Part shown: positions 10,252 through 19,993 of the stretch, one piece after another
How the letters are laid out: each line of letters opens with the position of its first letter
Position numbering within the stretch: position 1 is the stretch's first letter
Assembly: GCA_027577595.1 (NCBI GenBank)
Contig: JANBRJ010000018.1
Location: 124,001-188,000 of the forward strand
Length of the DNA: 64,000 bases
DNA from: Coemansia sp. RSA 487
Lineage: Eukaryota > Kickxellomycota > Kickxellomycetes > Kickxellales > Kickxellaceae
Direction: 5' to 3'
Program-made: the position numbers and the translations under genes
Notes under the pieces: model-generated
What the model saw: the letters and a program-made list of their open reading frames with translations, nothing else
Database searches by the model: none
Told to the model about the DNA's origin: nothing

Positions 10252-10976
10252 ATGGAGACAGTAGTCGATTTGACAGAGTCGCCGCCTCTCAACACAGCCT
10301 TAGTCAATAGCTCTGGCTCCCATTCGTCTGGCACTCAAAACGCATCGGTTCTCATATCCAGCGACGATGAAAATAATGGCAGTGGCATAGCATCCAATAG
10401 AAGTAACGTTGTTGTGACCGGGATGTCTGGATTCCCAAGTCTGCCTGAGGGAATGATTTTGCCACCCATCCGGCGTTTGCCGTCTAACGAGCAAGGTCGC
10501 CCTGAGAGAATAACAACGCTCCGCGATGTTCTGTCTACACGGATATCCAGAAACAGAGCACGAACAGGTAAGAAGACAAGGCAGACACCATTGAAAGCCA
10601 ACTGAAACACAGTCTATGACATCTTCTGTGTGTTTGGTCATTCCATTCATTGGCTGGGATGTGCGATATGCGGGGTTTGGGAATCTGAAATGGCAGCCAG
10701 CTGTAATGTTTGCTAATTAGCTACTACTGCATGCTTGCACTGGGTGTTCTTTTTTGTTTGTTTGTAGGGATGTCGCGCGCACGGCCAGGATACAGGGTGC
10801 CTTCAAACTTTACACGAGCACCAGTGTACTCCACGAACGATATTCATACTGGCGAGGAGCCTGTGGAGATTGGTGTCTACCACCCTATCCGCTCACGCCC
10901 GATGCTTCGCCACGAGCGCCAGCAGCAGCAGCAGCGCCAGCAGCAGCAACTGCAGCAGCGCCAGCAACAACAACAT

Positions 10977-11027
<51 letters not shown>

Positions 11028-11927
11028 CAACAACAACAACAACAACAGAGATCGCGGTCGACATCAGAATCTGTAGCCTTTGCAGGCAGAGAAACACCTG
11101 ACGGCGCAATTGATGTCGAGGACGTTGACGAGACAATGTACAACCAAGCGTCGCAGCGGACACGGCGTCCTGGGGACATCGTGTCCCAGATGTACAACAG
11201 TGATAACGATACAGACGATGATTTCCACTACGGCGGCGAAGAGGAAGAAGACGAGGACGATGACAATATGTTTGACAGCGTGGAGATTGACGAAATGGCA
11301 GATGAGGACGATGAGATGCAGAACAGTATCATGTTCCTGCAGCACCAGGGAGTTTCTCTGCCGCGTCGAAGGGGCCGCAATCACACCGAGTTGGCAGGGA
11401 GCGGCGCCGACTTTTACAACACGCGCGGACGGCGGGCGCGTGGGGCGTACATCTTTCCGTTCCACCCGGGGCTCATTCAGCACGGCCTCATCCAGCGTGG
11501 CGGAGGCGGAGGCGCTGGCAGCGGACGCTTCAACCCGCTTGACTACTACGCAAACGATGATATCGACAGTCTGCTGAGCTTCCTCGATGCAACAACGCCA
11601 GCGCCGCCTCCCTCGCGGCCGCTGTCGCCCCTGGAGCCCATTAAGCTGACTGCTAACCAGGAGAAGCTGGCGGCATCCGACGAGTACTCGCGGCAGGTGC
11701 CGCAGGCGAACTTCCGCGACAATGTGCACACAAGCACGGGCGACGACATGGAGATTGTATGTACTCAGTGTACTGGCTCGCTGTTTGAAAAGGAAGCGAT
11801 CTGGGCGCCCAAGTGTGGACACATAATGTGCAACCAGTGCGTCGAGGGCATCACTGGCGCAACAAAGACGTGCACAGCCTGTAAGAAGCGCATAGCGAAG
11901 AAAACGCTTGTCCATGTGTATGCTTGA
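10252..11927 (+). CDS. RING finger protein with SUMO-interacting motifs, candidate SUMO-targeted ubiquitin ligase
   Basis: Two exons, 10252-10567 and 10768-11927, joined at G/GTAAGA and TTTGTAG/GG, give 491 residues. The N-terminus has two SUMO-interacting motifs, each a hydrophobic core next to acids: VVDLTES at residues 3-9 and VLISSDDE near 33. The C-terminus is a C3HC4 RING: CTQC, then KCGHIMCNQC, then CTACKKR, ending LVHVYA, very like the RNF4/Slx8 RING and its short hydrophobic tail. SIMs before a C-terminal RING is the architecture of SUMO-targeted ubiquitin ligases, which ubiquitinate SUMOylated proteins in genome maintenance. The middle holds Gln and His runs (about residues 155-198) and an acidic block (EEEEDEDDDN). 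Function is inferred from architecture. Confidence 0.8.
10918..11047 (+). repeat. CAG/CAA and CAT trinucleotide repeats coding Gln and His runs
   Basis: Interrupted CAG, then CAT (8 units), then CAG and a pure CAA tract inside exon 2 of the RING gene. It encodes poly-Gln, poly-His and poly-Gln. The block is likely length-variable between strains. Clean CAA units beside CAG units point to recent slippage expansion. Confidence 0.95.
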
Positions 11928-12205
11928 GCTGAGGAGGGGATGGATATCCTTTAAAATATTATTTATTTAGCACTGGCGAGAATGTTTATAGCATGCAGGT
12001 GTGTTGTTTAGACTGATGATAGGCGAGCAATGGCTTCCAATTTAACAAAACGTAAGAACTGTGTAAAAACAAGGTAAAAGACAAGAAATGTATATGGTTG
12101 CTGTGTTATCTATCAGACGGCGAAATAGGCTTTCAGCTCGTGCGCAAGGTAAGCAAACACCTACCTACCCCTAGCATTCACTCCAAGCCACGCAGAGGCA
12201 GTTGA

Positions 12206-13891
12206 TTAGTTTTTGGGAGGCGAGGAGGAGTCCTTATTGGGCTGCTCCTCAGACGAAGCAGCGTCGGGCTTGGAGCGGGTCTCGGCGGACTCCTCGCTCT
12301 TTTTTCTTTTCTTCTCCTGCTCGTCCTCGTCCTCGATCAGCTCCTCCTGCTCCTCAAGCACATCAAGCTTCTGCTTGGATGTGGCCTTGCCGCTGGCCTC
12401 CGCCAGACGCAGCGTGGCTTCGTTGACAAGGTTGTCGGGCAGCGAGTTGATTGTGGCCTGCAGCGCATCTGCGTTGAACTCGTGCTGCTGCGACATCGGC
12501 TCGCCAGCAGCGATGATGCGCGAGAGGATGAGCAGCGTCGACGGGATGTTGTGGTCCAGGTGCAGCTCGATCCACTGCACCAGCTCCTCGCGCATGCGTG
12601 CCGGAGACACGCCGATGGTGCGGATCCCGCGCGACTGGCACGCCGACTGCAGCTCGGGCACCGACAGTGACTCAATGCCCTCGGTGTTGATCATCTTGTC
12701 GTCGGCGCGGATGTACCGCATGCGGTTAGTGACCTGGTAGCGCAGGTAGTTGTCGGTGCCAAACGCGTTGACGCCCATGAAGCGGCAGATCGACACAAGC
12801 TGCGGGCGCGACAGGTTGTCCAGAGTCAGATCGTCCTCAAAGATGTGGGCCACACGCACCAGATCCGCCGTCGACACAGCCTCGCCAGACGAGCGGATCT
12901 TGTTAAGGAACTCGCTGGTGTCTTCGATCGAGTCTTCGGGCTCGGCAGTAACAGCAGTAGAAGCAACGACATTAGCGTCGGCAGTCTGGGAGCCCTTTGT
13001 GGCGTCGGGTCCGCCGAGCTCCTTGCGCTGGGCATTCATCTCGGCTATGGTTTCCTTCAGGTAGCGCGCCATCTCGTTGCGCACGTCCTGCGTCTTGCGG
13101 CGCTTCTTCTCTGCGGATGCCTGGTCCTCGTAGGTGCTGGGCAGCATGTTGGGGAACAGCTTGAGCGCAACCGGCAGCAGCAGCTCTGCAAACGGGATGA
13201 TGACAAACAGGAGGAACGGCACCAGCCGCACGGTATCGGTGAATGTGCGCCGCAGCTGCCGCTGTTCGCGCCGCGTGAGCTGTCCACCCCAGACCACCTT
13301 CACAACAAGCTTGGATGAGAGCTTGACCTCCTTGGCAAAAAGCTTTGTGCCGTGCCAGTAGTGCAGCGCCTCGTGTTTGATCTTCTCCATGATGGTTTTT
13401 TTGGGCGGCGTGTGCTTTGCAGACACGCCTGTGTCTCCCTTGCTGCCCTCGGCTGTCTCTGCCGGGGACTTCTGATCTTTGCCGGTGCTTGGCGCGCCAT
13501 TCTCTGAGTCTGTCCGCAGAATTGCCCCAAGCTGGTGCTGCTGCTGCCGCCCACGCAGCGTCGACAGCGGCGTACTCTGGAAGTACAGCGCCCGAGGCAT
13601 CCCAGACGGTGCTGATCTCTCGTCGTGCTTATTATCCGTAGGTTGCGGTATCCCGCTAGCAGCACGGGCAAGCAGAAAGCCCGCCGATCTGCGGTGGGCC
13701 ACATACGCAAGACCAAGACCAACTACAGGCAACATTCAAAAGCAAACATCCATTTTAGAACAAGGCTCAGCTTCTGGCTCTGGCTCTATGCCTTGTATCG
13801 TAATTGGCATTGATTGCCACCTACCTGTTCTGGAATTGGCGGCAATGTGTTTGCCCAGCAGCCTAGACGCTCGTGATTGCGAGGCAAGCAT
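12206..13891 (-). CDS. LETM1: LETM1/Mdm38 family mitochondrial inner-membrane protein
   Basis: Two exons, 13825-13891 and 12206-13722 on the minus strand. Joining at G/GTAGGT and CCTGTAG/TT gives 527 residues. Exon 1 supplies the presequence MLASQSRASRLLGKHIAANS. The LETM1 core is plain: HYWHGTKLFAKEVKLSSKL, then LTRREQRQLRRTFTDTVRLV, the single membrane span PFLLFVIIPFAELLLPVALK, then LFPNMLPSTYE. Next come the ribosome-binding-like segments (LVSICRFMGVNAFGTDNYLR) and LPDNLVNEATLRLAEA. The family acts in mitochondrial K+/H+ exchange or Ca2+ handling and, as Mdm38, binds mitoribosomes. The C-terminus is highly charged (EEQEELIEDEDEQEKKRKK). The splice supplies the start, since the downstream exon alone opens in intron sequence. 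Confidence 0.93.
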
Positions 13892-14143
13892 GGTCAAATA
13901 TCTATTGAACAGAGTATAAATAGGGAGGCTTTTAAAGAAGAGTAAAAGCCGAATGTGGAAAAGGAAAGGAAAAGATGACTTTTGATCTTTGGAGGCACAC
14001 ACGTCTTGCCAAGAACGAAAAAAAAAATTCAATCCAATCCAATCCAATCACAGCCGCCTGCCGAGTCTTTATAATTTTTGCTACAGTGATAAGGGCTTTT
14101 TCCACCTTACAGTAATGGCTACAAGTCTTGTTTTTTTTTTTTT

Positions 14144-16555
14144 TCACCGCACGTCGGCTCCGTCATCAAACGAATCGGCCATCTCGGCAGCCTCGGCCAT
14201 GATTCTGTCAGCCATGCTGAGGCGCTCGGACCCAGCAAACTTGACGACCTTGACGCTCTTGCGGCGGCGCGGCGCAGGGACCTCCTTGAAGGTCAGGGTT
14301 TCGCTGTCGTAGGAGATGTAGACCTTGCCCAGGGTGCCATCGAAGCGGTTCTTGAGGATGTTGATGCAGCGGATCTTGCTGGCTGCGCCGCCGTGGCGCT
14401 GCAGGATGACGACGTTGTCGGCCTCCTGCGTGACCTTGGCCGACCCGAAGATGGAGTTGATGTCGGCGTCGGACGACGGCTGGTCCTTGCGCAGATGCGC
14501 AACAACGGTGATGTGGACGTTCTCCTCGGTTGCGAAGCGGCGGAAGGTAGCGATGGCGGCGTCCTGGGCGTCGTACTTGTCCATGCCCTTTGCCTGCATC
14601 GACATCATGAACTGTAGGTTGTCGATGACGATGTGCTTGACGTCGTAGGCGTAGACCGCGTGGCGCATGGTCTCCAGCACGGTCTCCGGCTGCGTGCTGC
14701 CGTGGAACTTGAGGAAGTACAGTGGGAGCTGCTCGAACTTGCGCGACCAGTAGTCGATCTCGTCGGGCTTCTTGGAGATGTCGCGCCGCACAAACTGGCT
14801 CAGCATGCGAGTGGCAAGCCGCACATTCGGGATCTCGAAGCTGCCCCATAGCGTGCTGACGCCCGACTTGCAGAAGTCTAGCGACATCTGCGAAATCACC
14901 GTCGTCTTCCCGCACCCGGTCGCGCCGCTCAGGATCGTCAGCTCGCCTGGCCGCAGGCCCTTGAAGCACGCGTTCCACCCCGGAAGGTCCTTGCTCTCCA
15001 CGCCGCGGATCAGCTCCGGGTTGGTCACCTCGAACTTGACCGCCTCGCGCAGCGCCGAGAAGTTCAACACCTTGTCATGCTGCACCGGCCGCGACGCCTC
15101 AAGGATCTGCACCAGGTTGTGGCCGCGCCCAAGCGCTATGCTGGCGGACTTTGGCCCGTGCGGGTTGCCGCCCTGCGTGCTGACTACTAGGCACCGGTCG
15201 ACGCCCAGCTTGCGCGTAATCAGCTTTGCGGCCTCGGCGCCCTGGTGATCGTCGTCTAGCCACACGTACACGCGCTCGAACCGCTCCAGCGCGCGCATCG
15301 CATCCAGCGGCAGCTGGTACGGGCCCTTTGGCAGCGACACCGCCGGAATCCCTGTCTCCTGGAACGCCGCCAGCGCATCCAGCTCGTTTCCCGCCAGAAT
15401 CACCTCCTCCAGTGACGGCTGCGCAACGTGGAATCCAAACAGCCCTGGCTGCGCCTCGTCGACGGGGAAGAACATCTCCAGATCTGTCGTGTCCCACCCG
15501 ACCATCTTGAGCTGCACCACACGGTACAGCGACGGCGACGACAGCGACAACGAGCCGTCTGCATCCGTGTATAGGGGATCGGATCCTGGCGCCTCGTTGC
15601 TTGCGTGCACTTCGTTGGTGTCTTTCGTATCGTTTAGGATGCTGGACAGGCTTGAGCCGGTGCCGTGTGTCTGTGTGTCGATATTAGTGCCTTCGATAAA
15701 GCTGTTTGTGCGGAACGCAGTGCGCGGGAAGACGAGGCAGGGGATCGCATGGTCGCTGGCCTCAACCAGCTCGCTGAGCTCCTTGACCTCGAGGATCTCG
15801 GGGTTGATGAATCCAAGCCCAACGCCGTAGCGCGCCAGCACGTCGGGACGCAGGCGCAGCTGGCCCTTCTCGCGGCCGGTCAGCGCTGTGTAGATCTCTT
15901 CGTGGCGCACCAGGTTCTCCTGCAAACGCACCAGCGTTTCCTCGGCAAACTCAAACGGCGCTGGATCCGTCGTCCTGCTTCCCTTGGGGATCGAGTTCTG
16001 GAAGTTGCGGCGACACGCCAGCTCCTGGTACTTTTCCCACGACCCCTGCTCAAAGCACCCTGTGCACACAAACGACCCTGTTGTTGTGTTCAGATGTGCC
16101 ATGTACGCCAGCCGCCGCGCTTTCCCCGGAGAACACACCGGGCACTTGACAAGGAGCTCGTCGGGCTTAAGCCCTGCGCGCGGCCGCTGCCGTGTCGACC
16201 CAAGAAACTCGCGTATGCTGTGCTCCAGTTTGTGCGTCTCGTCGCATATGTGTGTGCAGCTGTCGTGGGCGGTTGCCGATTCTGCGCTGGCCGGTTCTGG
16301 AGCTGCTGTGTGGAACACAGCCGTCTGGCTATGTGTCTGCTCGGCGCCCTGCGTCCGGTCGATCCACTGGCCGCTCTTCTGTGCAGGCTCCGGCGTGCTC
16401 TTGTCTGGGCGGATTGTTGCTAGCTGCCGCCGGCCGCCTGCCACGCTGCGTCGCCAAGAGCCCCACGCGATTCCTTGTGCAAACGCCGGACTCGGCGGGC
16501 CCGTCCGTCGGACGCTGTGTGTAGACGCCGCAGCACGCAGCGCTGTTCTCAGCAT
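14144..16555 (-). CDS. TWNK: Twinkle-type mitochondrial DNA primase-helicase
   Basis: 803 residues in one exon with an Arg/Ala-rich mitochondrial N-terminus. Order of parts: a zinc ribbon with Cys 138, 141, 164 and 167 (CPVC, CTGC); a TOPRIM primase fold with Glu about 391 in AGNELDAL and acids in VWLDDDHQG (434-436); and a RecA-like hexameric helicase. The helicase has a Walker A loop GATGCGKTT (544-552), a Walker B stretch HIVIDNLQF, and the later motif VVAHLRKDQPSSDADINSIF. This is the T7 gp4/Twinkle layout. Animal Twinkle has lost the zinc cysteines and TOPRIM acids, while this copy keeps them, so it may still prime as well as unwind mtDNA. Ser/Thr-rich inserts lie between the primase parts. 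Identification is firm; primase activity is inference. Confidence 0.92.
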   Translation of the reverse strand: MLRTALRAAASTHSVRRTGPPSPAFAQGIAWGSWRRSVAGGRRQLATIRPDKSTPEPAQKSGQWIDRTQGAEQTHSQTAVFHTAAPEPASAESATAHDSCTHICDETHKLEHSIREFLGSTRQRPRAGLKPDELLVKCPVCSPGKARRLAYMAHLNTTTGSFVCTGCFEQGSWEKYQELACRRNFQNSIPKGSRTTDPAPFEFAEETLVRLQENLVRHEEIYTALTGREKGQLRLRPDVLARYGVGLGFINPEILEVKELSELVEASDHAIPCLVFPRTAFRTNSFIEGTNIDTQTHGTGSSLSSILNDTKDTNEVHASNEAPGSDPLYTDADGSLSLSSPSLYRVVQLKMVGWDTTDLEMFFPVDEAQPGLFGFHVAQPSLEEVILAGNELDALAAFQETGIPAVSLPKGPYQLPLDAMRALERFERVYVWLDDDHQGAEAAKLITRKLGVDRCLVVSTQGGNPHGPKSASIALGRGHNLVQILEASRPVQHDKVLNFSALREAVKFEVTNPELIRGVESKDLPGWNACFKGLRPGELTILSGATGCGKTTVISQMSLDFCKSGVSTLWGSFEIPNVRLATRMLSQFVRRDISKKPDEIDYWSRKFEQLPLYFLKFHGSTQPETVLETMRHAVYAYDVKHIVIDNLQFMMSMQAKGMDKYDAQDAAIATFRRFATEENVHITVVAHLRKDQPSSDADINSIFGSAKVTQEADNVVILQRHGGAASKIRCINILKNRFDGTLGKVYISYDSETLTFKEVPAPRRRKSVKVVKFAGSERLSMADRIMAEAAEMADSFDDGADVR

Positions 16556-17170
16556 AGTATAAAGTATTTGCGGAAATGTGAAGAAGTTTATTGTTTAAAG
16601 CGTCGAGAGATATATTTTTAACAACTGATGCCAGTTTTGTTACGAAAGCAAAAGTCTCTTGACCAGCTTGCAACCTTGTTACGCGGCTTGGCGGCTTCTA
16701 CCTCCCCCCCACCTCGCCGTTTGCTACTGCTGCTTCTGCTGCTGTTTGCCCGGCCCGGCTTGTATTGTCTGCACCTCAAAAAATTTTGAACCAGACCTTT
16801 TTTTTTCTTTCTTGCTCGTAGCTTACCACAAACAATTTCTCCCCCTTTCCAGCCAATGGGCGGTGTTGACGAGCCACAAAACAAACGCATTTTTTCAAGC
16901 ATTGTTTTCTTGGGATTTCGTAACACCATTTTGGGTTTGCAAATATGACTCGCGGTTCACATGCAAATGAACGAGCTGACCTTAACCCACCACGCCAAGA
17001 AAGTGGAGGGAGGCGTGTATGTGCACAATACTCATATTCCCTTTTCTTCTTTTCATTCGACAATTTGCCTCTAGCTTTTGAATTCACCTCAATCAAGTTT
17101 ACCTCTCCCCCTTTTTTGACACACATTCACACACTGAGCGCAAGAGCAGAAGAGCAGAAGAGCAAAAGAA
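16556..17170. other. divergent intergenic promoter region
   Basis: 615 bp between two divergently transcribed genes, the Twinkle-like gene (minus) and SNX3 (plus). The SNX3 side has a long pyrimidine-rich leader (17030-17130) and a short AGAGCAGA repeat just before its ATG. No coding frame or RNA gene is recognised. Confidence 0.5.
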
Positions 17171-17635
17171 ATGGCCGGTCGCAGCAGCAAGGCGTTCAGC
17201 GCCGCCACCCGGCTGGACACAAAGGAGCAGTCGCCCGACGAGGTCTATGGCACACCCGAAAACTTCCTCGAGGTCGAGGTGCGGAATGCAAAGACCTACG
17301 GGACAGGCAGGAACATGTACACGACCTATGAGATCATTTGCCGCACAAACATTCCCATCTTCAAATTAAAGTCGTCAATGGTGCGGCGACGTTACAGCGA
17401 GTTCGAATGGCTCCGCGATATGCTGGAACGCGAAACATCGCGCGTCACTATCCCACCGCTTCCTGGAAAGGTCTTTACCAATAGGTTTGCTGACGACGTC
17501 ATAGAGTCCCGCCGTGAGGGCCTGGAGCGGTTCCTGCAGATCGTCGCTGGCCACCCTTTGCTTCAGACAGGAAGCAAGGTCCTGGTTCCGTTCATCCAAG
17601 ACCCTAACTTTGATAAGGAGATGTACAGCGCCTAA
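17171..17635 (+). CDS. SNX3: Sorting nexin Snx3 / Grd19
   Basis: 154 residues, nearly all one PX domain. It reads [20 protein letters not shown], then [20 protein letters not shown], then [13 protein letters not shown]. The PI3P-binding Arg of RRYSEF is present, as are the PPLPGK loop and the second basic motif [10 protein letters not shown]. The end [12 protein letters not shown] is typical of the SNX3 group. SNX3 binds endosomal PI3P and works with retromer to recycle membrane cargo to the Golgi. Length equals that of yeast and animal SNX3. The start is set by an ATG after an A-rich leader. A pyrimidine-rich 3' flank separates it from the convergent neighbour. Confidence 0.96.
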   Translation: MAGRSSKAFSAATRLDTKEQSPDEVYGTPENFLEVEVRNAKTYGTGRNMYTTYEIICRTNIPIFKLKSSMVRRRYSEFEWLRDMLERETSRVTIPPLPGKVFTNRFADDVIESRREGLERFLQIVAGHPLLQTGSKVLVPFIQDPNFDKEMYSA

Positions 17636-17815
17636 GCTCTCTGTCACTAGCCCACTAAAGCTACCACCACCACCACCACCCCTTTTTCTTTTAGTTCTAC
17701 TGTAGTCTCTTTCTCTTTTTGGATTCTCAATTTTTTTTATGTAACACAGCTCACTCGCTCTTCTATTGATAAAGTGCACTTTTTTTTTGAAACAGTGCCG
17801 TGGGATGGGGAATTA

Positions 17816-19993
17816 TCATACAAACAGTTCGGTTGATTCAGGAACCGGCGTCAGCTGTCGTCCATACGCCATCTCAAACAAATACATAACAAAGCTCGTC
17901 CAGTCGCCTTCATTGCCAAGCAAATGCTCCAGTGTAGCGGCGTCCTTGGTCTCTAAGTCGTTCGACGTGGCAAGCGGAACGACCTCTGCTTCGTTGTACA
18001 GCTGGTCGTCAATGAGGTTCCATACCTGGTGTTCAAGAAGAAGGTATCCGTTTGTAAGGCGGCTGTACTTTGTCCCAACAAGATCCGCACGCTGCAGCCC
18101 AAACGTTCCCTGTGGCAGGTGGATGGGATGGTGTCTGCGCATCGCGGGCTTTGCACCGCTGTTTCCTGAAAGGCCCAGCTTGTGCGAGACATCCTTCAGC
18201 GCATCGACTATTCCGCGCGTCGTAGAGATGGGCATGGGGCTGCGCACTGACAGCTGGACGTCATAGCGGGCCTGGAGGAACGCTATTTCTGCTGTGGGCT
18301 CGCACCGACTGCGCTCGAGCTGCGCGTGGCCGAACTTTAGTTTTCCGTCGCTGACACTAATCGTTGCAGTAATTGTGTCTTCCTCGTAGGCTGGCAGCAC
18401 GCTCTTGCTTGCGCTCCTCTGTGCAGCCTCCTTGCTGGATGGCTCTTTGATCCGGGCGAACTTTAGCACAAGATCTCGCTTGCTTTTTGGCACATCTTTG
18501 ACGGGGCTGCGACGGAACCAGTCGAGGTGCGACACGTGGCTCGCAAACGCGAATAGCGGCGCCCAGGTACTGAGGCTGGCCATCAGCTCGGCGGTTTCGC
18601 AGAACCTTTTGTGCACGCCAGCGTGCGTTGCATCGAAATCTACCATGACATTCCCTAGCTTCGCCGAGATCGTCGCGCCAGGACGATCGAGCATCTGCAG
18701 CTGGTCCTTTGCCCACGCCAGCAGCATGGAGCCGGTGTACGTGTGCCTTGCCAGCTCGATCGGCCCAAGCGGCTTCTTGCGGAACACAGAGTGTTTGGCG
18801 TACGCAGCCTCGCGGTCGGGAGTGCTTTTCTCCCCCGTGGCAAACAGCTTTCTTGTAGCAACCGTCGTTGGGCGCATCGAGAACATATCGACGGCTGGCA
18901 CCACCGTGCACGCCGACATTTGAAGCGCCCCGGGCGCAACCACAAATGCCGTCGACTGTGCGGGCTCGATCGTTGCCTGTACCAGCGCATCGCATGTGTC
19001 TCGCACATCAAGCCTTTCGATGCCGTTGACAAACAGCTCGCCTTCGCGGTATGTGATGTTGCTGCGCGCCCGCCCAACGCCGGTCTTCCCAATCACTCGC
19101 ACAATGCGCTGCATCTGCCTTTGCGAAAGCTCCCTCGGCGTGCCGTACTGCGGCAGATCAACCTCCACCGTGGCGCTTGCCGTCAGTATCTCACGCAAGT
19201 TGGACAGTGCCACGCGTGCATCTGCTCGCTTACCCACAACGTCGATGCGCGACGTCTCGGCATCTATCTTCACTTTGACGCTGTGGTCCTTTTCGATGTC
19301 TGCCACGATCCGAGGATCAAGGGCGTTGAGCTGATCCAGGGCGCTCTCTCCAAGCTCCATCGACATCCCCTCGTCCTCTGTCTGCTTGTGGGCCTCGTCG
19401 AACCAGCTTGTCACGGTGTCGGTTGTCATACGCCACACCGTTTGGATGATCCTGCTCACAAGGACTGCCTTAGTGCCAGTAGAGGGCATGTTGTGCACCC
19501 GGAGGTACTCTTGCAGCTGCTTTGCCGTGAAAGCATGGGCGATCTCAGCAGCACGCTTGTTCCTGACATGCTGCATCTCCTCCAACACTTCGCCTCTGCT
19601 CGCTGTCCCGACGCAAGCTGCATCTACCGGTGCGTCGGCCCGCCGCGTCCCTGCAATGTGCTCCGGGAGCATCGCGAAGATGTCCACGGCAGTGAACCGG
19701 TAGCGCTCGATCTCCTTGACAATGTCAAATGCGTGGTTCCTTTCCTCGACCTTGTCGATGGTCCTTTGGATCGCAGGCGACATTGGCTTGATTGCCATAT
19801 CCACCAGCGTTTTGCTTCTTCTCTGTCCTACTTGTTCTGCTTGTTCAGCTGGTGGCTGCGAACTGGCTGGTGGCTGTGAGCTGGCTGGTGTTTCTGAATT
19901 GGCTGTATAGAACCGAAGCCCTCTATTTTTTACTGCTGGGCGCGCACCTGCTGCTACTCGGCGGGCGCTGCGCGATACTGCTAGCCAGGCCAT
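17816..19993 (-). CDS. Mitochondrial protein with SAP-like and KH-like regions, probably Sls1-related
   Basis: 725 residues in one exon. The N-terminus (MAWLAVSRSARRVAAGARPA) is a strong mitochondrial presequence, followed by a short direct repeat (PASSQPP twice). Residues about 165-200 (FTAKQLQEYLRVHNMPSTGT, then KAVLVSRII) form a SAP-like helix pair. Next comes a KH-like stretch (VKVKIDAETSRIDVVGKRAD) and a second beta-alpha segment (QMQRIVRVIGKTGVGRA). Fungal Sls1, a matrix-facing inner-membrane protein that hands mitochondrial transcripts to translation, has a presequence, KH units and a long C-terminal domain, so this is the best match. The C-terminal 350 residues show no recognised motif. 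Organelle targeting is fairly sure, the family assignment less so. Confidence 0.6.
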   Translation of the reverse strand: MAWLAVSRSARRVAAGARPAVKNRGLRFYTANSETPASSQPPASSQPPAEQAEQVGQRRSKTLVDMAIKPMSPAIQRTIDKVEERNHAFDIVKEIERYRFTAVDIFAMLPEHIAGTRRADAPVDAACVGTASRGEVLEEMQHVRNKRAAEIAHAFTAKQLQEYLRVHNMPSTGTKAVLVSRIIQTVWRMTTDTVTSWFDEAHKQTEDEGMSMELGESALDQLNALDPRIVADIEKDHSVKVKIDAETSRIDVVGKRADARVALSNLREILTASATVEVDLPQYGTPRELSQRQMQRIVRVIGKTGVGRARSNITYREGELFVNGIERLDVRDTCDALVQATIEPAQSTAFVVAPGALQMSACTVVPAVDMFSMRPTTVATRKLFATGEKSTPDREAAYAKHSVFRKKPLGPIELARHTYTGSMLLAWAKDQLQMLDRPGATISAKLGNVMVDFDATHAGVHKRFCETAELMASLSTWAPLFAFASHVSHLDWFRRSPVKDVPKSKRDLVLKFARIKEPSSKEAAQRSASKSVLPAYEEDTITATISVSDGKLKFGHAQLERSRCEPTAEIAFLQARYDVQLSVRSPMPISTTRGIVDALKDVSHKLGLSGNSGAKPAMRRHHPIHLPQGTFGLQRADLVGTKYSRLTNGYLLLEHQVWNLIDDQLYNEAEVVPLATSNDLETKDAATLEHLLGNEGDWTSFVMYLFEMAYGRQLTPVPESTELFV

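Noticed and set aside
11064-11915. 283-codon minus-strand frame
   Set aside because: Antisense of the RING gene exon 2.
18743-19879. 378-codon plus-strand frame
   Set aside because: Lies wholly opposite the Sls1-like gene and is rich in His, Arg and Cys without a domain. A shadow.
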